Positions 26,758-35,175 of a stretch of DNA of 64,000 nt are shown here, in pieces. Made by a program: the position numbers and the translations under genes. A model generated the notes under the pieces. The model ran no database searches. It saw nothing but the letters and a program-made list of their open reading frames with translations, and was not told the DNA's origin. The stretch's first letter is position 1, and every line of letters begins with the position of its first letter. Source of the stretch: CALEAR01 sp035301485 (GTDB lineage: Bacteria > Pseudomonadota > Gammaproteobacteria > Pseudomonadales > Alcanivoracaceae); NCBI GenBank assembly GCA_035301485.1, contig DATGUF010000013.1, forward strand, positions 15,299 through 79,298, written 5' to 3'.

Positions 26758-28071
26758 ATGACAGTGTTTGATGTAACACGTTTAGATAGCCAAACAGATG
26801 ATTTCTGGCAACGCCTAGATGCACTCACCGCATGGAGTGAAGAACGCGATGTGGAAGTGGCCGATCGTGTGGCTAGCATTATTCGTGATATTCGCCAACG
26901 GGGTGATGAAGCCTTAGTGGAATACACTAATCGTTTCGATCAGCGCAGTGTGAAGACGGCCGCCGAACTGGTGGTGGGTGAAGAGCAGATGCAAGCAGCA
27001 TTAGCAGCCATCTCAGCTGCTGAGCGCGAAGCATTACAAGCTGCCGCCAAACGTATTCGCTCTTATCATGAGCGCCAATTGCAGCCATCTTGGCAATATC
27101 ACGACGAACACAACAACCTGCTAGGCCAACAAGTTACGCCGTTAGACCGCGCAGGTTTGTATGTGCCAGGTGGTAAAGCTGCTTACCCAAGCTCAGTATT
27201 AATGAACGCTATTCCTGCGCAAGTGGCAGGGGTGGAAGAAATTGTCATGGTGTCGCCCGCCCCCAATGGCGAGATAAACAACATGGTGCTTGCTGCAGCA
27301 GCCGTGGCAGGCGTTAGCCGTGTTATTACTGTGGGTGGGGCACAAGCCGTAGCGGCGTTAGCGTGGGGCACAGAAACCGTCCCCGCAGTGGATAAAGTAG
27401 TGGGGCCGGGAAACATTTACGTGGCCGAAGCCAAGCGCCAAGTATTTGGCCGCGTGGGCATCGATATGATCGCCGGGCCGTCAGAAATTTTAGTTGTTTG
27501 CGATGGCGGCACCAACCCTGACTGGATAGCCATGGATTTGTTCTCCCAAGCAGAGCACGATGAAGAGGCACAGGCTATTTTTGTTTGCCCAGATGCCGAG
27601 TTTATCGAGCAGGTGGCTGCCAGTATGGCGAAGCTCGTGCAAACGCTAGAGCGTGAAGACATAGTGCGCACTTCCATGGCGGGCCGTGGTGCTCTCATTA
27701 AAGTGGATAGCACGGATACAGCGCTGGCAGTGGTGAACCATGTGGCACCTGAGCACTTAGAGTTGTCTGTGGAAAACGCAGAAGAATTATTGCCACGGGT
27801 GCGCCATGCGGGGGCTATTTTCTTGGGCCGCTATACTGCAGAAGCCCTTGGCGATTACTGCGCAGGGCCTAACCATGTATTGCCCACCTCAGGCACCGCC
27901 CGCTTTTCATCTCCTTTAGGCGTTTATGATTTTCAAAAACGCAGCTCTATAATTGGTTGTGGGCCGGAAGGAGCCGCTTATTTGGGTGCCATTGCTAGCC
28001 CATTAGCGCGCGGTGAAGGGTTAACAGCCCATGCTCTTAGCGCAGAATACAGAATACCCAAAAATAAATAA
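26758..28071 (+). CDS. hisD: Histidinol dehydrogenase
   Basis: HisD oxidises L-histidinol to histidine in two NAD-dependent steps. The 437-residue zinc enzyme shows GLYVPGGKAAYPSSVLM (about 131–147), GPGNIYVAEAKRQV, the FSQAEHDEEAQ metal-binding region and the catalytic Glu-His pair in NHVAPEHLEL (about 325–334). It starts one base after the hisG stop codon, so the two are almost certainly co-translated. Confidence 0.98.
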   Translation: MTVFDVTRLDSQTDDFWQRLDALTAWSEERDVEVADRVASIIRDIRQRGDEALVEYTNRFDQRSVKTAAELVVGEEQMQAALAAISAAEREALQAAAKRIRSYHERQLQPSWQYHDEHNNLLGQQVTPLDRAGLYVPGGKAAYPSSVLMNAIPAQVAGVEEIVMVSPAPNGEINNMVLAAAAVAGVSRVITVGGAQAVAALAWGTETVPAVDKVVGPGNIYVAEAKRQVFGRVGIDMIAGPSEILVVCDGGTNPDWIAMDLFSQAEHDEEAQAIFVCPDAEFIEQVAASMAKLVQTLEREDIVRTSMAGRGALIKVDSTDTALAVVNHVAPEHLELSVENAEELLPRVRHAGAIFLGRYTAEALGDYCAGPNHVLPTSGTARFSSPLGVYDFQKRSSIIGCGPEGAAYLGAIASPLARGEGLTAHALSAEYRIPKNK

Positions 28072-28082
28072 TCCTATCTAAC

Positions 28083-28103
28083 GGGAGGCCGTCCGTGCCT
28101 CCC
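28083..28103 (+). terminator. Short hairpin between hisD and hisC
   Basis: GGGAGGC (28083–28089) pairs perfectly with GCCTCCC (28097–28103) with a 7-nt loop, followed by TTGTAT. It lies 12 bp after hisD. The weak tail suggests an attenuator or mRNA processing site, not a full stop before hisC. Confidence 0.4.
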
Positions 28104-28125
28104 TTGTATCTAAATCGAGGTGGTT

Positions 28126-29187
28126 ATGAGCCAGTTGTGGAGTCCATTGGTACATACGTTGGAGCCCTATGTACCGGGCGAGCAGCCGAAAATGGATCGC
28201 TTAGTTAAATTGAATACCAATGAAAACCCAATGCCACCATCGCCAGCTGTGCTGCAAGCGATTGCCGCAGCAGCGGAAAGCGGGTTGCAACTATATCCCG
28301 ACCCAGAAAGCACAGCACTACGCCAAACCTTGGCTGCTTACCATGGTTTGTCGCTAGATGAAGTGTTTGTAGGAAACGGTTCCGATGAAGTATTAGCGCA
28401 CGCTTATCAAGCGTTTTTCCGCCAAGATAAGCCGTTGCTTTACCCCGATATCAGCTACAGTTTTTACCCAGTTTATTGTGGCTTGTTTGAAGTAACGCCG
28501 CAGCCTATTCCTTTAAACGAACAGCTCAACATCGATTTGCAGGATTACCGTGTACCCAACGGCGGCATTATTTTCCCGAACCCCAATGCCCCCACGGGCC
28601 AGTTAATACCACTGGCAGACATTGAAGCTTTACTACAAGAAAACACTGCCTCTGTAGTAATTGTGGATGAAGCTTATATTGATTTTGGCGGTGAATCTGC
28701 AGCTACTTTGGTGCCGCAATACGAGAACCTCTTGGTGATTCAAACGTTGTCTAAATCGCGCTCGCTGGCAGGCCTGCGAGTGGGCTTTGCATTGGGGCAA
28801 AAACATTTAATTGATGCCTTGGTGCGCGTGAAAGATAGCTTTAACTCTTATCCATTAGATCGTTTGGCACAAGCAGGTGCGCAAGCGGCTTTTGAAGATG
28901 AGGCTTATTTTCAGGTGGCGCGCACCGCTGTGATGCAAGAGCGAGAGCGTTTAACCACAGCACTTACTGGGCTAGGTTTTAACGTGCTGCCCTCAGCCGC
29001 TAACTTCGTTTTCGCTACCCATCCCCAACACGAGGGGGCAGCGTTAGCGAGCGGTTTACGTGAACAAGGGATCATCGTGCGCCATTTTGCTAAGCCAGCG
29101 AAAATAGCACAGTATTTACGCATCACAGTGGGCACCAGTGAACAAACGGATGCCTTACTCGCAGGTTTGCAAACGCTCGGTTTATAA
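28126..29187 (+). CDS. hisC: Histidinol-phosphate aminotransferase
   Basis: HisC is a PLP-dependent class II aminotransferase that makes histidinol phosphate from imidazole acetol phosphate. Visible features are KLNTNENPMPPSP (about 26–38), GNGSDE (about 84), the aspartate in VIVDEAYIDF (about 183–192) and the PLP lysine in LSKSRSLAGLRVGFA (about 208–222). ATG at 28126, with GAGG five bases upstream, is preferred over GTG at 28120, giving 353 residues. The gene is convergent with the exporter gene, with only 4 bp between them. Confidence 0.97.
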   Translation: MSQLWSPLVHTLEPYVPGEQPKMDRLVKLNTNENPMPPSPAVLQAIAAAAESGLQLYPDPESTALRQTLAAYHGLSLDEVFVGNGSDEVLAHAYQAFFRQDKPLLYPDISYSFYPVYCGLFEVTPQPIPLNEQLNIDLQDYRVPNGGIIFPNPNAPTGQLIPLADIEALLQENTASVVIVDEAYIDFGGESAATLVPQYENLLVIQTLSKSRSLAGLRVGFALGQKHLIDALVRVKDSFNSYPLDRLAQAGAQAAFEDEAYFQVARTAVMQERERLTTALTGLGFNVLPSAANFVFATHPQHEGAALASGLREQGIIVRHFAKPAKIAQYLRITVGTSEQTDALLAGLQTLGL

Positions 29188-29191
29188 CCCC

Positions 29192-29509
29192 TTAGGCGCT
29201 AGCAAACTTCATTAGCGCAAGCCCCGCCACAATTAAGAAAGCCGCCAGTAAACGTAAAGCGTTTACTGGCTCGGCTAGCCACCAAATGCCTACGGCAAAA
29301 GCCCCCACTGCGCCAATGCCGGTCCAAATCATGTACGCTGTGCCCAGTGGAATGGTACGCATGGCTAAGGCTAGTAACCAAAAGCTCGCTACCATGGTGC
29401 CAATGGTAATAATAGAGGGCACTAGCCGCGTGAACCCATCAGATTGTTTCATGGCAAAAGCCCAAACAATCTCTAGCACGCCGGCAATCATTAAATAAAC
29501 CCAAGGCAT
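29192..29509 (-). CDS. gdx: SMR-family guanidinium exporter Gdx (SugE)
   Basis: A 105-residue four-helix small multidrug resistance protein. It matches the SugE/Gdx subtype: membrane Glu in GVLEIVWAFAMK (about Glu13) and the motif PLGTAYMIWTGIGAVGAF (about 54–71), both close to E. coli SugE. Family members exchange guanidinium for protons as antiparallel dimers. The ATG at 29509 gives the standard N-terminus MPWVYLMIAG. It lies 25 bp downstream of the DegS-like gene on the same strand, so there is no room for a guanidine riboswitch of its own. Confidence 0.93.
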   Translation of the reverse strand: MPWVYLMIAGVLEIVWAFAMKQSDGFTRLVPSIITIGTMVASFWLLALAMRTIPLGTAYMIWTGIGAVGAFAVGIWWLAEPVNALRLLAAFLIVAGLALMKFASA

Positions 29510-29534
29510 AGGGGCTCCTAAAATGGGGAAGGGG

Positions 29535-30623
29535 TTATTGTGCGGGTGGGCGCAGGCCAATAGTCACTTGTAGTGTTACTTCTTTGTGCTGGCGCAGCAC
29601 GGTTAAAGTAAGTGTGGTGTGTGGCCGTGTTTGCGTAATAATGTTCATGGCCTCAAAGCCGTCTTTTACTTTTTTGCCATTGATGCCTATTAAAATATCG
29701 CCAGAACGAAGGTCGCCGGCGTGGGCGGGGCTGCCCAGTTCAACACGGCGCACTAAGCCACCGGTGAGCTCTGCTAAGCCAAGTGATTTGGCGGTGGAGG
29801 GTGTTAAATTTTCAACCGTTACGCCAAGCCAGCCACGGATAACCCGGCCATAGTCAATGAGGTCTGCCATTATTTGGTTGGCAGTGGTGGCGGGGGTGGA
29901 AAAGCCAATGCCTTCCCAACCTCCGCTATGTGAAAGAATGGCGGTATTAATACCAATTAAATTCCCGCGGCTATCCACTAAAGCACCGCCCGAGTTGCCG
30001 CGGTTAATAGCAGCATCGGTTTGGATGAAGTTTTCGAATGTGGTGATGCCCACTTGGTTGCGCCCTGTGGCGCTAGCAATGCCCATGGATACGGTTTGCC
30101 CAAGGCCAAGAGGGTTGCCGATAGCGAGCACTACGTCGCCCACGGAGATCGGTTCGTTGTGGCCAAGGCTAAGGTAAGGCAGTTGGGATAAACCGATGCG
30201 CAATAAGGCGAGGTCGGTTTCTGGGTCCACGCCTACAATTTTGGCTTGTGTTTCGCGGCCATCGGGCAAAGCCACTAAAATTTCTTCGGCATCACGAATA
30301 ACGTGGTGGCTCGTTAAAATGTAGCCGTCAGGAGAAACGATTACGCCTGAGCCTAAACTGCCGAGGATGCGTTCGCGGCTTGGCTCTTGCAGCATTTCTT
30401 CCATGTATTGCTGGCCTTTGTTGGGGCTGCTAGTGGGCGGAATTTGAGTGGTATAAATGTTAACAACCGAGGGGGCTGTGCGCTGCACGACTTCTGCATA
30501 AGAATGCCTTAAGGTGCTTTCATCTACGGCAGGTTTTAACCACAATAATACGGCTAAGCCAGCCGCGAGGCCCGCAAAAATTGGAAATAGCCAGGAGGCA
30601 ATGTGTTTTGTAACAGCCTTCAT
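29535..30623 (-). CDS. degS: DegS/AlgW-type periplasmic serine protease
   Basis: A membrane-anchored site-1 protease that cleaves the anti-sigma factor (RseA/MucA) when mislocalised outer-membrane proteins bind its PDZ domain. One N-terminal helix (about 10–29) precedes a trypsin-like domain with the triad His in TSHHVI (about 107), Asp in PETDLALLRI (about 137) and Ser in RGNSGGALV (about 211). A single PDZ domain follows (about 265–355). One PDZ and no cleavable signal fit DegS/AlgW, not DegP. The start could be ATG at 30623 or 30644; neither has a strong ribosome site. Confidence 0.92.
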   Translation of the reverse strand: MKAVTKHIASWLFPIFAGLAAGLAVLLWLKPAVDESTLRHSYAEVVQRTAPSVVNIYTTQIPPTSSPNKGQQYMEEMLQEPSRERILGSLGSGVIVSPDGYILTSHHVIRDAEEILVALPDGRETQAKIVGVDPETDLALLRIGLSQLPYLSLGHNEPISVGDVVLAIGNPLGLGQTVSMGIASATGRNQVGITTFENFIQTDAAINRGNSGGALVDSRGNLIGINTAILSHSGGWEGIGFSTPATTANQIMADLIDYGRVIRGWLGVTVENLTPSTAKSLGLAELTGGLVRRVELGSPAHAGDLRSGDILIGINGKKVKDGFEAMNIITQTRPHTTLTLTVLRQHKEVTLQVTIGLRPPAQ

Positions 30624-30729
30624 ACCAAACAACCCATAGTGCATTGAATAACGTAGTGTAGCAGAGGTGGCTTGTTCTTGGCTTTACAGTAAAGGCGCCG
30701 TCACAGAAAAAATCAATAGGGGAGTACCT

Positions 30730-31485
30730 ATGCAAAAAAGAGACACACTAGTAGCTGCCATGAACCGCTATTTGCAGGTGGAGCAGTACAAAGATTATTG
30801 CCCTAACGGTTTACAAGTAGAGGGCCGTGAGCAAGTAAAGCGTGTGATTACAGGCGTGACAGCGTGCCAAGCCTTGCTAGATGCCGCGATTGTGGCCGAC
30901 GGCGATATGGTGTTGGTGCACCATGGCTACTTTTGGCGCGGTGAAAACCCATGTGTAACGGGTATGAAGAAACAGCGTTTACACACCTTGCTAAAGCATG
31001 ATTTAAATTTAGTGGCTTACCATTTGCCATTGGATGGGCACGATATAGTGGGTAATAACGCCCAGTTAGCCCAACGTTTAGATATTATTCCCACAGGCCG
31101 CTTTGGCGATATGAGCCCACAATTAGGGTGGTTGGGGAAATTACCAGAGCCTATGCGCGCCATGGATTTTGCTATGCTCGCTGAGGAAAGGCTAGGCCGT
31201 GAAGTGCTACACGTGGGTGAAGCGGAAGATATGGTTGAAACTATTGCGTGGTGCTCTGGTGCGGCGCAAGGTTTTATTGAGCAAGCACAAGAAGCAGGCG
31301 TGGATGTTTATTTGAGTGGCGAAATATCAGAGCCTACAGCTCATGTGGCAAGAGAAACAGGAATTCATTATTTGGCAGCAGGGCATCACGCTACGGAGCG
31401 TTACGGTGTGCAAGCACTAGGGGAATGGTTAGCTGAAGAGTTTGGTGTGGAGCATCAATTTATTGATATTGATAATCCAGCATAA
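30730..31485 (+). CDS. Nif3-like dinuclear metal centre protein (YbgI family)
   Basis: A 251-residue NIF3/YbgI-family protein of uncertain biochemical role; the family forms toroidal hexamers with a dimetal site and has been described as GTP cyclohydrolase I type 2. The metal ligands are visible in VHHGYFWRG (about 69–77), the DGH of HLPLDGHD, and AAGHHATERYGVQALGEWL near the C-terminus with the Glu of SGEISEP. The ATG at 30730 is preceded by GGGGAG; the upstream extension is unlikely. In Pseudomonas-type genomes it sits next to the DegS/AlgW gene, as here (divergent). Confidence 0.92.
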   Translation: MQKRDTLVAAMNRYLQVEQYKDYCPNGLQVEGREQVKRVITGVTACQALLDAAIVADGDMVLVHHGYFWRGENPCVTGMKKQRLHTLLKHDLNLVAYHLPLDGHDIVGNNAQLAQRLDIIPTGRFGDMSPQLGWLGKLPEPMRAMDFAMLAEERLGREVLHVGEAEDMVETIAWCSGAAQGFIEQAQEAGVDVYLSGEISEPTAHVARETGIHYLAAGHHATERYGVQALGEWLAEEFGVEHQFIDIDNPA

Positions 31486-31524
31486 AAAAACGGGCTTAGT
31501 GTGTGTACTAAGCCCGTCGTTTTT
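31484..31524. terminator. Two-way terminator between nif3-like gene and ychF
   Basis: A perfect 11-bp stem, ACGGGCTTAGT (31490–31500) and its complement (31507–31517), has a GTGTGT loop. An A-run precedes it and GTTTTT follows, so it can work in both directions between these convergent genes. Confidence 0.9.
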
Positions 31525-31529
31525 ATGGT

Positions 31530-32621
31530 TTATACGTTAAAGCGGAAGTGAATAACGTCACCATCCTGCACCACGTAATCTTTACCTTCTAAGCGCCATT
31601 TACCGGCGTCTTTAGCACCTTGTTCGCCTTTATAGGTAATGAAGTCGTCGTAAGACGTTACTTCGGCGCGAATAAAGCCTTTTTCGAAGTCTGTATGGAT
31701 AACCCCCGCGGCTTGTGGCGCCGTGGCACCCACAGGGACAGTCCAAGCGCGCACTTCTTTCACGCCAGCGGTGAAGTACGTTTGCAAACCCAACAAGGTG
31801 TAGCCGGTGCGAATAACGCGGTTTAAGCCAGGCTCTTCCATGCCCATATCGGCGATGAAATCAGCTTTTTCTTCCTCATCGAGTTCAGCAATTTCAGATT
31901 CAATTTGAGCGCAAATGGCGATAATTTCAGCCCCTTCTTTTTCCGCATAGGCGGTGAGCTCATCTAGCATAGGGTTATCATCAAAACCATCTTCCGACAC
32001 GTTGGCCACATACATGGTGGGCTTCAGTGTAAGAAGGTTGTAAGAGCGAATAAGCTTACGCTCATCGTCGCTAAGTTCAACAGTGCGCGCAGGTAAGCCT
32101 TCGCCTAGCACAGGGAGTAGTTTTTCAAACACTTTAACTAGCGCAGCAGCTTCTTTGTCTTGCCCTTTTGCTGCACGCTCGGCGCGTTGGTGGGCACGTT
32201 CAACGGAGTCTAAATCTGCTAAAGCCAGTTCGGTGTTGATCACTTCAACATCATCTAAGGGCGAAATGCGGCCAGAAACGTGAACAATGTTGTCGTTCTC
32301 AAAGCAGCGCACCACGTGGGCAATGGCATCTGTTTCGCGAATGTTAGCGAGGAACTGGTTGCCTAAGCCTTCACCTTTAGAAGCACCTTCCACAAGGCCC
32401 GCAATGTCCACAAATTCCATAGTGGCAGGCAAAGTGCGCTCTGGCTTCACAATTTCTTCTAGTGGACCAAGGCGAGGGTCTGGTACAGGCACAATGCCTG
32501 TGTTTGGTTCAATGGTGCAGAAAGGGAAGTTTGCTGCTTCGATCCCTGCCTTTGTTAATGCATTAAATAAGGTGGACTTACCCACGTTGGGTAAACCAAC
32601 AATACCGCATTTGAAGCCCAT
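31530..32621 (-). CDS. ychF: Redox-regulated ATPase YchF
   Basis: YchF (OLA1 family) is a universally conserved P-loop ATPase of the Obg group that binds ribosomes and affects the oxidative stress response. The 363-residue protein has Walker A GLPNVGKSTLFNAL (about 8–21), the switch region DIAGLVEGASKGEGLGNQFL and NVSE in place of the NKxD of GTPases, in line with ATP preference. A C-terminal TGS domain ends in DGDVIHFRFNV. It lies downstream of pth, as in most gammaproteobacteria. Confidence 0.97.
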   Translation of the reverse strand: MGFKCGIVGLPNVGKSTLFNALTKAGIEAANFPFCTIEPNTGIVPVPDPRLGPLEEIVKPERTLPATMEFVDIAGLVEGASKGEGLGNQFLANIRETDAIAHVVRCFENDNIVHVSGRISPLDDVEVINTELALADLDSVERAHQRAERAAKGQDKEAAALVKVFEKLLPVLGEGLPARTVELSDDERKLIRSYNLLTLKPTMYVANVSEDGFDDNPMLDELTAYAEKEGAEIIAICAQIESEIAELDEEEKADFIADMGMEEPGLNRVIRTGYTLLGLQTYFTAGVKEVRAWTVPVGATAPQAAGVIHTDFEKGFIRAEVTSYDDFITYKGEQGAKDAGKWRLEGKDYVVQDGDVIHFRFNV

Positions 32622-32656
32622 GCCTCGTCTCCCGTGGAAGTTAAATAAAGTAGAAA

Positions 32657-33244
32657 TTATGCGCGGAAGCTGTTTAGTTCCGTCATGGCACGGTTGAGGT
32701 TGCCATCTAATATGTCATTGGTGTATCGCAGTGCTTCGTCGATGGAGCGTTCGATGAGCTCTCTATCGTGCGCACTGGGTTTGCCTAGTACATGAGGGGT
32801 GACTAGGTCTGAGCTGCCCGGGTGGCCAATGCCCACGCGCAGGCGCGCAAAGTTTTTTTGATTGCCATGTTGGCTAATCATATCCCGTAAACCGTTGTGC
32901 CCGCCGTGCCCGCCGCCAACCTTTAAGCGTGTTACGCCAGGTGGCAAATCAAGCTCATCGTGTGCCACTAAAATTTGTTCAGGGGCAATACGATAAAAAT
33001 TAGCGAGTGCCGCTGTGGCCTGGCCGCTACGGTTCATGAAAGTGGTGGGAATAAGTAAACGGATGGTTCTGCCGGCATGGTTAAACTGGCCGGTATAACC
33101 AAAGAATTTACGTTCTTCAGAAAGGGTAACGCCCTGGCTACGAGCCAAGGCGTTGAGATACCAAGCGCCAGCATTGTGACGGGTTTGTTCGTATTGTTGG
33201 CCTGGGTTTGCCAGGCCAACGATAAGTTCAATGTGCTTCGTCAC
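32657..33244 (-). CDS. pth: Peptidyl-tRNA hydrolase
   Basis: Pth frees tRNA from peptidyl-tRNA dropped by ribosomes. The 195-residue enzyme shows VGLANPGQQYEQTRHNAG with the catalytic His at about 23, the Asn of TFMNRSGQA (about 71), AHDELDLPPG with its Asp, and GGHGGHNGLRDM (about 110–121). It follows rplY with a 12-bp gap and precedes ychF by 35 bp. Confidence 0.98.
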   Translation of the reverse strand: MTKHIELIVGLANPGQQYEQTRHNAGAWYLNALARSQGVTLSEERKFFGYTGQFNHAGRTIRLLIPTTFMNRSGQATAALANFYRIAPEQILVAHDELDLPPGVTRLKVGGGHGGHNGLRDMISQHGNQKNFARLRVGIGHPGSSDLVTPHVLGKPSAHDRELIERSIDEALRYTNDILDGNLNRAMTELNSFRA

Positions 33245-33256
33245 GATGCGAGTGCC

Positions 33257-33928
33257 TTATTCCTCTTCACCGTCCTGATCTTCAGCATCTTCTGCTGCGT
33301 CTTCAGAATCTTCAGCCACTGCATCCTCTTCAGGCTCTTCTGCTTGTGGCTCGTTCACAGAAACAACGGCTTGGTCAGCATCTTCGTCACCGTACATAAG
33401 TACGCTGATTTGTACGCCTTCAGGTAGAGGAATGTCAGAAAGGTGTAGCATTTCGCCAAGGTCTAGCTCTGCGATGTCGAGTTCTAGTGCCTCAGGAATG
33501 TTCTGTGGTAAACAGGTGATTTCCACGTCGGAAAGGTTACGTACAAGCACACCATTGTTAATGCGTACACCCACACACTTTTCTTCGTTCAAGAAGTTAA
33601 TGGGGATCACAACAGTAAGTTCTTGTGATTCGTCAATACGCATGAAGTCAACGTGTGTAGGCTCACCGCGGGAAGGGTGGCGCTGCATGTCACGTAGAAT
33701 AACAGGTACTTTTTTGCCATCAATTACTAAAGAAACGATTTGGCTGTAAAACAAATCGTCTTCTAGGCACTTGATGAGGTGGCGGAACTCAACGCTAATT
33801 TGCTGAGGGTCTTTACCAGCACCATAAACGATACCTGGTACACGCGCCTGCTCACGACGTAGGCGGCGGCTCGCACCTTTCCCTACATCTGTACGGGCTT
33901 GGGCTTCTAATCTTAACTCATCACTCAT
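33257..33928 (-). CDS. rplY: 50S ribosomal protein L25/general stress protein Ctc
   Basis: A 223-residue long-form L25 (TL5/Ctc) that binds 5S rRNA. The N-terminal L25 domain begins RTDVGKGASRRLRREQARVPGIVYG (about 12–36), followed by the TL5 beta domain. The C-terminal tail is very acidic (about 195–223, largely Glu and Asp), which is common in proteobacterial long forms. AAGGAG precedes the ATG. A terminator after prs implies that rplY has its own promoter in 33929–34020. Confidence 0.96.
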   Translation of the reverse strand: MSDELRLEAQARTDVGKGASRRLRREQARVPGIVYGAGKDPQQISVEFRHLIKCLEDDLFYSQIVSLVIDGKKVPVILRDMQRHPSRGEPTHVDFMRIDESQELTVVIPINFLNEEKCVGVRINNGVLVRNLSDVEITCLPQNIPEALELDIAELDLGEMLHLSDIPLPEGVQISVLMYGDEDADQAVVSVNEPQAEEPEEDAVAEDSEDAAEDAEDQDGEEE

Positions 33929-34021
33929 GAGTTATACTCCTTTATGGCTAAGGGCTTTCATGCGACCAGAAAACACTTAGCGGTTAATAAAATGGGGCAC
34001 TATTATCTAGTGCTTCATAAC

Positions 34022-34050
34022 AAAAAACCAGTGTTAAAAAACACTGGTTT
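34022..34050 (-). terminator. Intrinsic terminator of prs
   Basis: On the minus strand, 17 bp after the prs stop codon, an 11-bp perfect stem (34040–34050 with 34025–34035) with a TTTT loop is followed by a T-run (34022–34027 read in reverse). It separates prs from rplY. Confidence 0.85.
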
Positions 34051-34067
34051 ACTCAAGTTGCGAATAG

Positions 34068-35027
34068 TTAGACCAACTCGAGGCGGTCAAACATCGCAGA
34101 CAAGGATTCTTCGTTGCTCACACGGCGAATGGTTTCAGCTAGCATTGGCGCTAGTGAAAGCGAACGAATGCGGCTGCACTTCAGCGCTGCTTCAGAAATA
34201 GGAATGGTATCTGTAACCACCATTTCGTCTAAAGAAGAAGAGCAGATGTTCTCAATGGCATTCGCGGAGAGAACAGGGTGCGTACAGTAAGCAACAACAC
34301 GTGTGGCGCCGCGCTCTTTTAGCGCATCAGCCGCTTGGCAAAGCGTACCAGCGGTATCCACCATGTCGTCTACTAAAATACAAATTCTGTCTTTTACTTC
34401 ACCGATAATATGCATTACTTGGGATTCATTCGCCTTGGGGCGGCGCTTATCGATGATGGCTAATTCAGTTTCATTAAGCTGTTTAGCTAAAGCTCTTGCT
34501 CGTACTACACCCCCAACGTCTGGGGAAACCACCATAGGGTTTTCGTAACCTTGGCGCTCAATGTCGGCCACAAATAAAGGGGTGGCGTAAACGTTATCTA
34601 CAGGAATATCAAAAAAGCCCTGAATTTGATCAGCGTGAAGGTCAACGGTTACCACACGGTCAATGCCTAGCGCGGTAATCATGCCGGCCACTACTTTTGC
34701 GGTAATAGGCACACGGGCAGAACGCACACGGCGGTCTTGGCGGGCATAACCAAAGTAGGGGATAACGGCTGTAATACGGCTAGCAGAGGAACGACGAATG
34801 GCATCTGCCATAACAAGCAGTTCCATGAGGTTGTCGTTAGTGGGGTTGCAGGTGGATTGAACGATAAAAACGTCTTTGCCTCGAACGTTTTCATGAATTT
34901 CTACGGAAACTTCGCCATCCTTAAAAGTGCCGATATCTGCAGCACCGATTGGAATGTTAAGCTGGCGTACCATGGCTTGAGCCAGTTCCGGGTTGGCATT
35001 ACCGGTAAAGACAACGAGTTTGGACAC
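34068..35027 (-). CDS. prs: Ribose-phosphate pyrophosphokinase
   Basis: Prs makes PRPP from ribose-5-phosphate and ATP for nucleotide, histidine and NAD synthesis. At 319 residues it is normal for class I. Motifs are FKDGEVSVEIHENVRG (about 35–50), FGYARQDRR, the signature VDLHADQIQGFFDIP (about 130–144) and the PRPP loop CILVDDMVDTAGT (about 219–231). The start is GTG at 35027, with AGGGGG five bases before it. It probably belongs to the transcript that includes ispE and tRNA-Gln. Confidence 0.97.
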   Translation of the reverse strand: MSKLVVFTGNANPELAQAMVRQLNIPIGAADIGTFKDGEVSVEIHENVRGKDVFIVQSTCNPTNDNLMELLVMADAIRRSSASRITAVIPYFGYARQDRRVRSARVPITAKVVAGMITALGIDRVVTVDLHADQIQGFFDIPVDNVYATPLFVADIERQGYENPMVVSPDVGGVVRARALAKQLNETELAIIDKRRPKANESQVMHIIGEVKDRICILVDDMVDTAGTLCQAADALKERGATRVVAYCTHPVLSANAIENICSSSLDEMVVTDTIPISEAALKCSRIRSLSLAPMLAETIRRVSNEESLSAMFDRLELV

Positions 35028-35083
35028 GAGCGCCCCCTGAGGGATATGGAGTTGATAAGTGGAGTAGAAACTCTAAGAAAAGA

Positions 35084-35159
35084 TGGCTGGGGTACCAGGA
35101 CTCGAACCTGGGAATGACGGGATCAAAACCCGCTGCCTTACCAACTTGGCTATACCCCA
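35084..35159 (-). tRNA. tRNA-Gln (anticodon TTG)
   Basis: On the minus strand a 76-nt cloverleaf starts TGGGGTATAGCC and ends with encoded CCA. The acceptor arms TGGGGTA and TACCCCA pair. The anticodon loop is TTTTGAT, giving TTG for glutamine, and the T arm contains GGTTCGAGTCC. It lies between ispE and prs, a conserved position in pseudomonads. Confidence 0.97.
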
Positions 35160-35175
35160 ACTCTAACTCTTGCCG

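Noticed and set aside
33944..34201. 85-residue plus-strand open frame
   Set aside because: It is antisense to the 3' end of prs and runs through the prs terminator; composition is not protein-like and there is no ribosome site.
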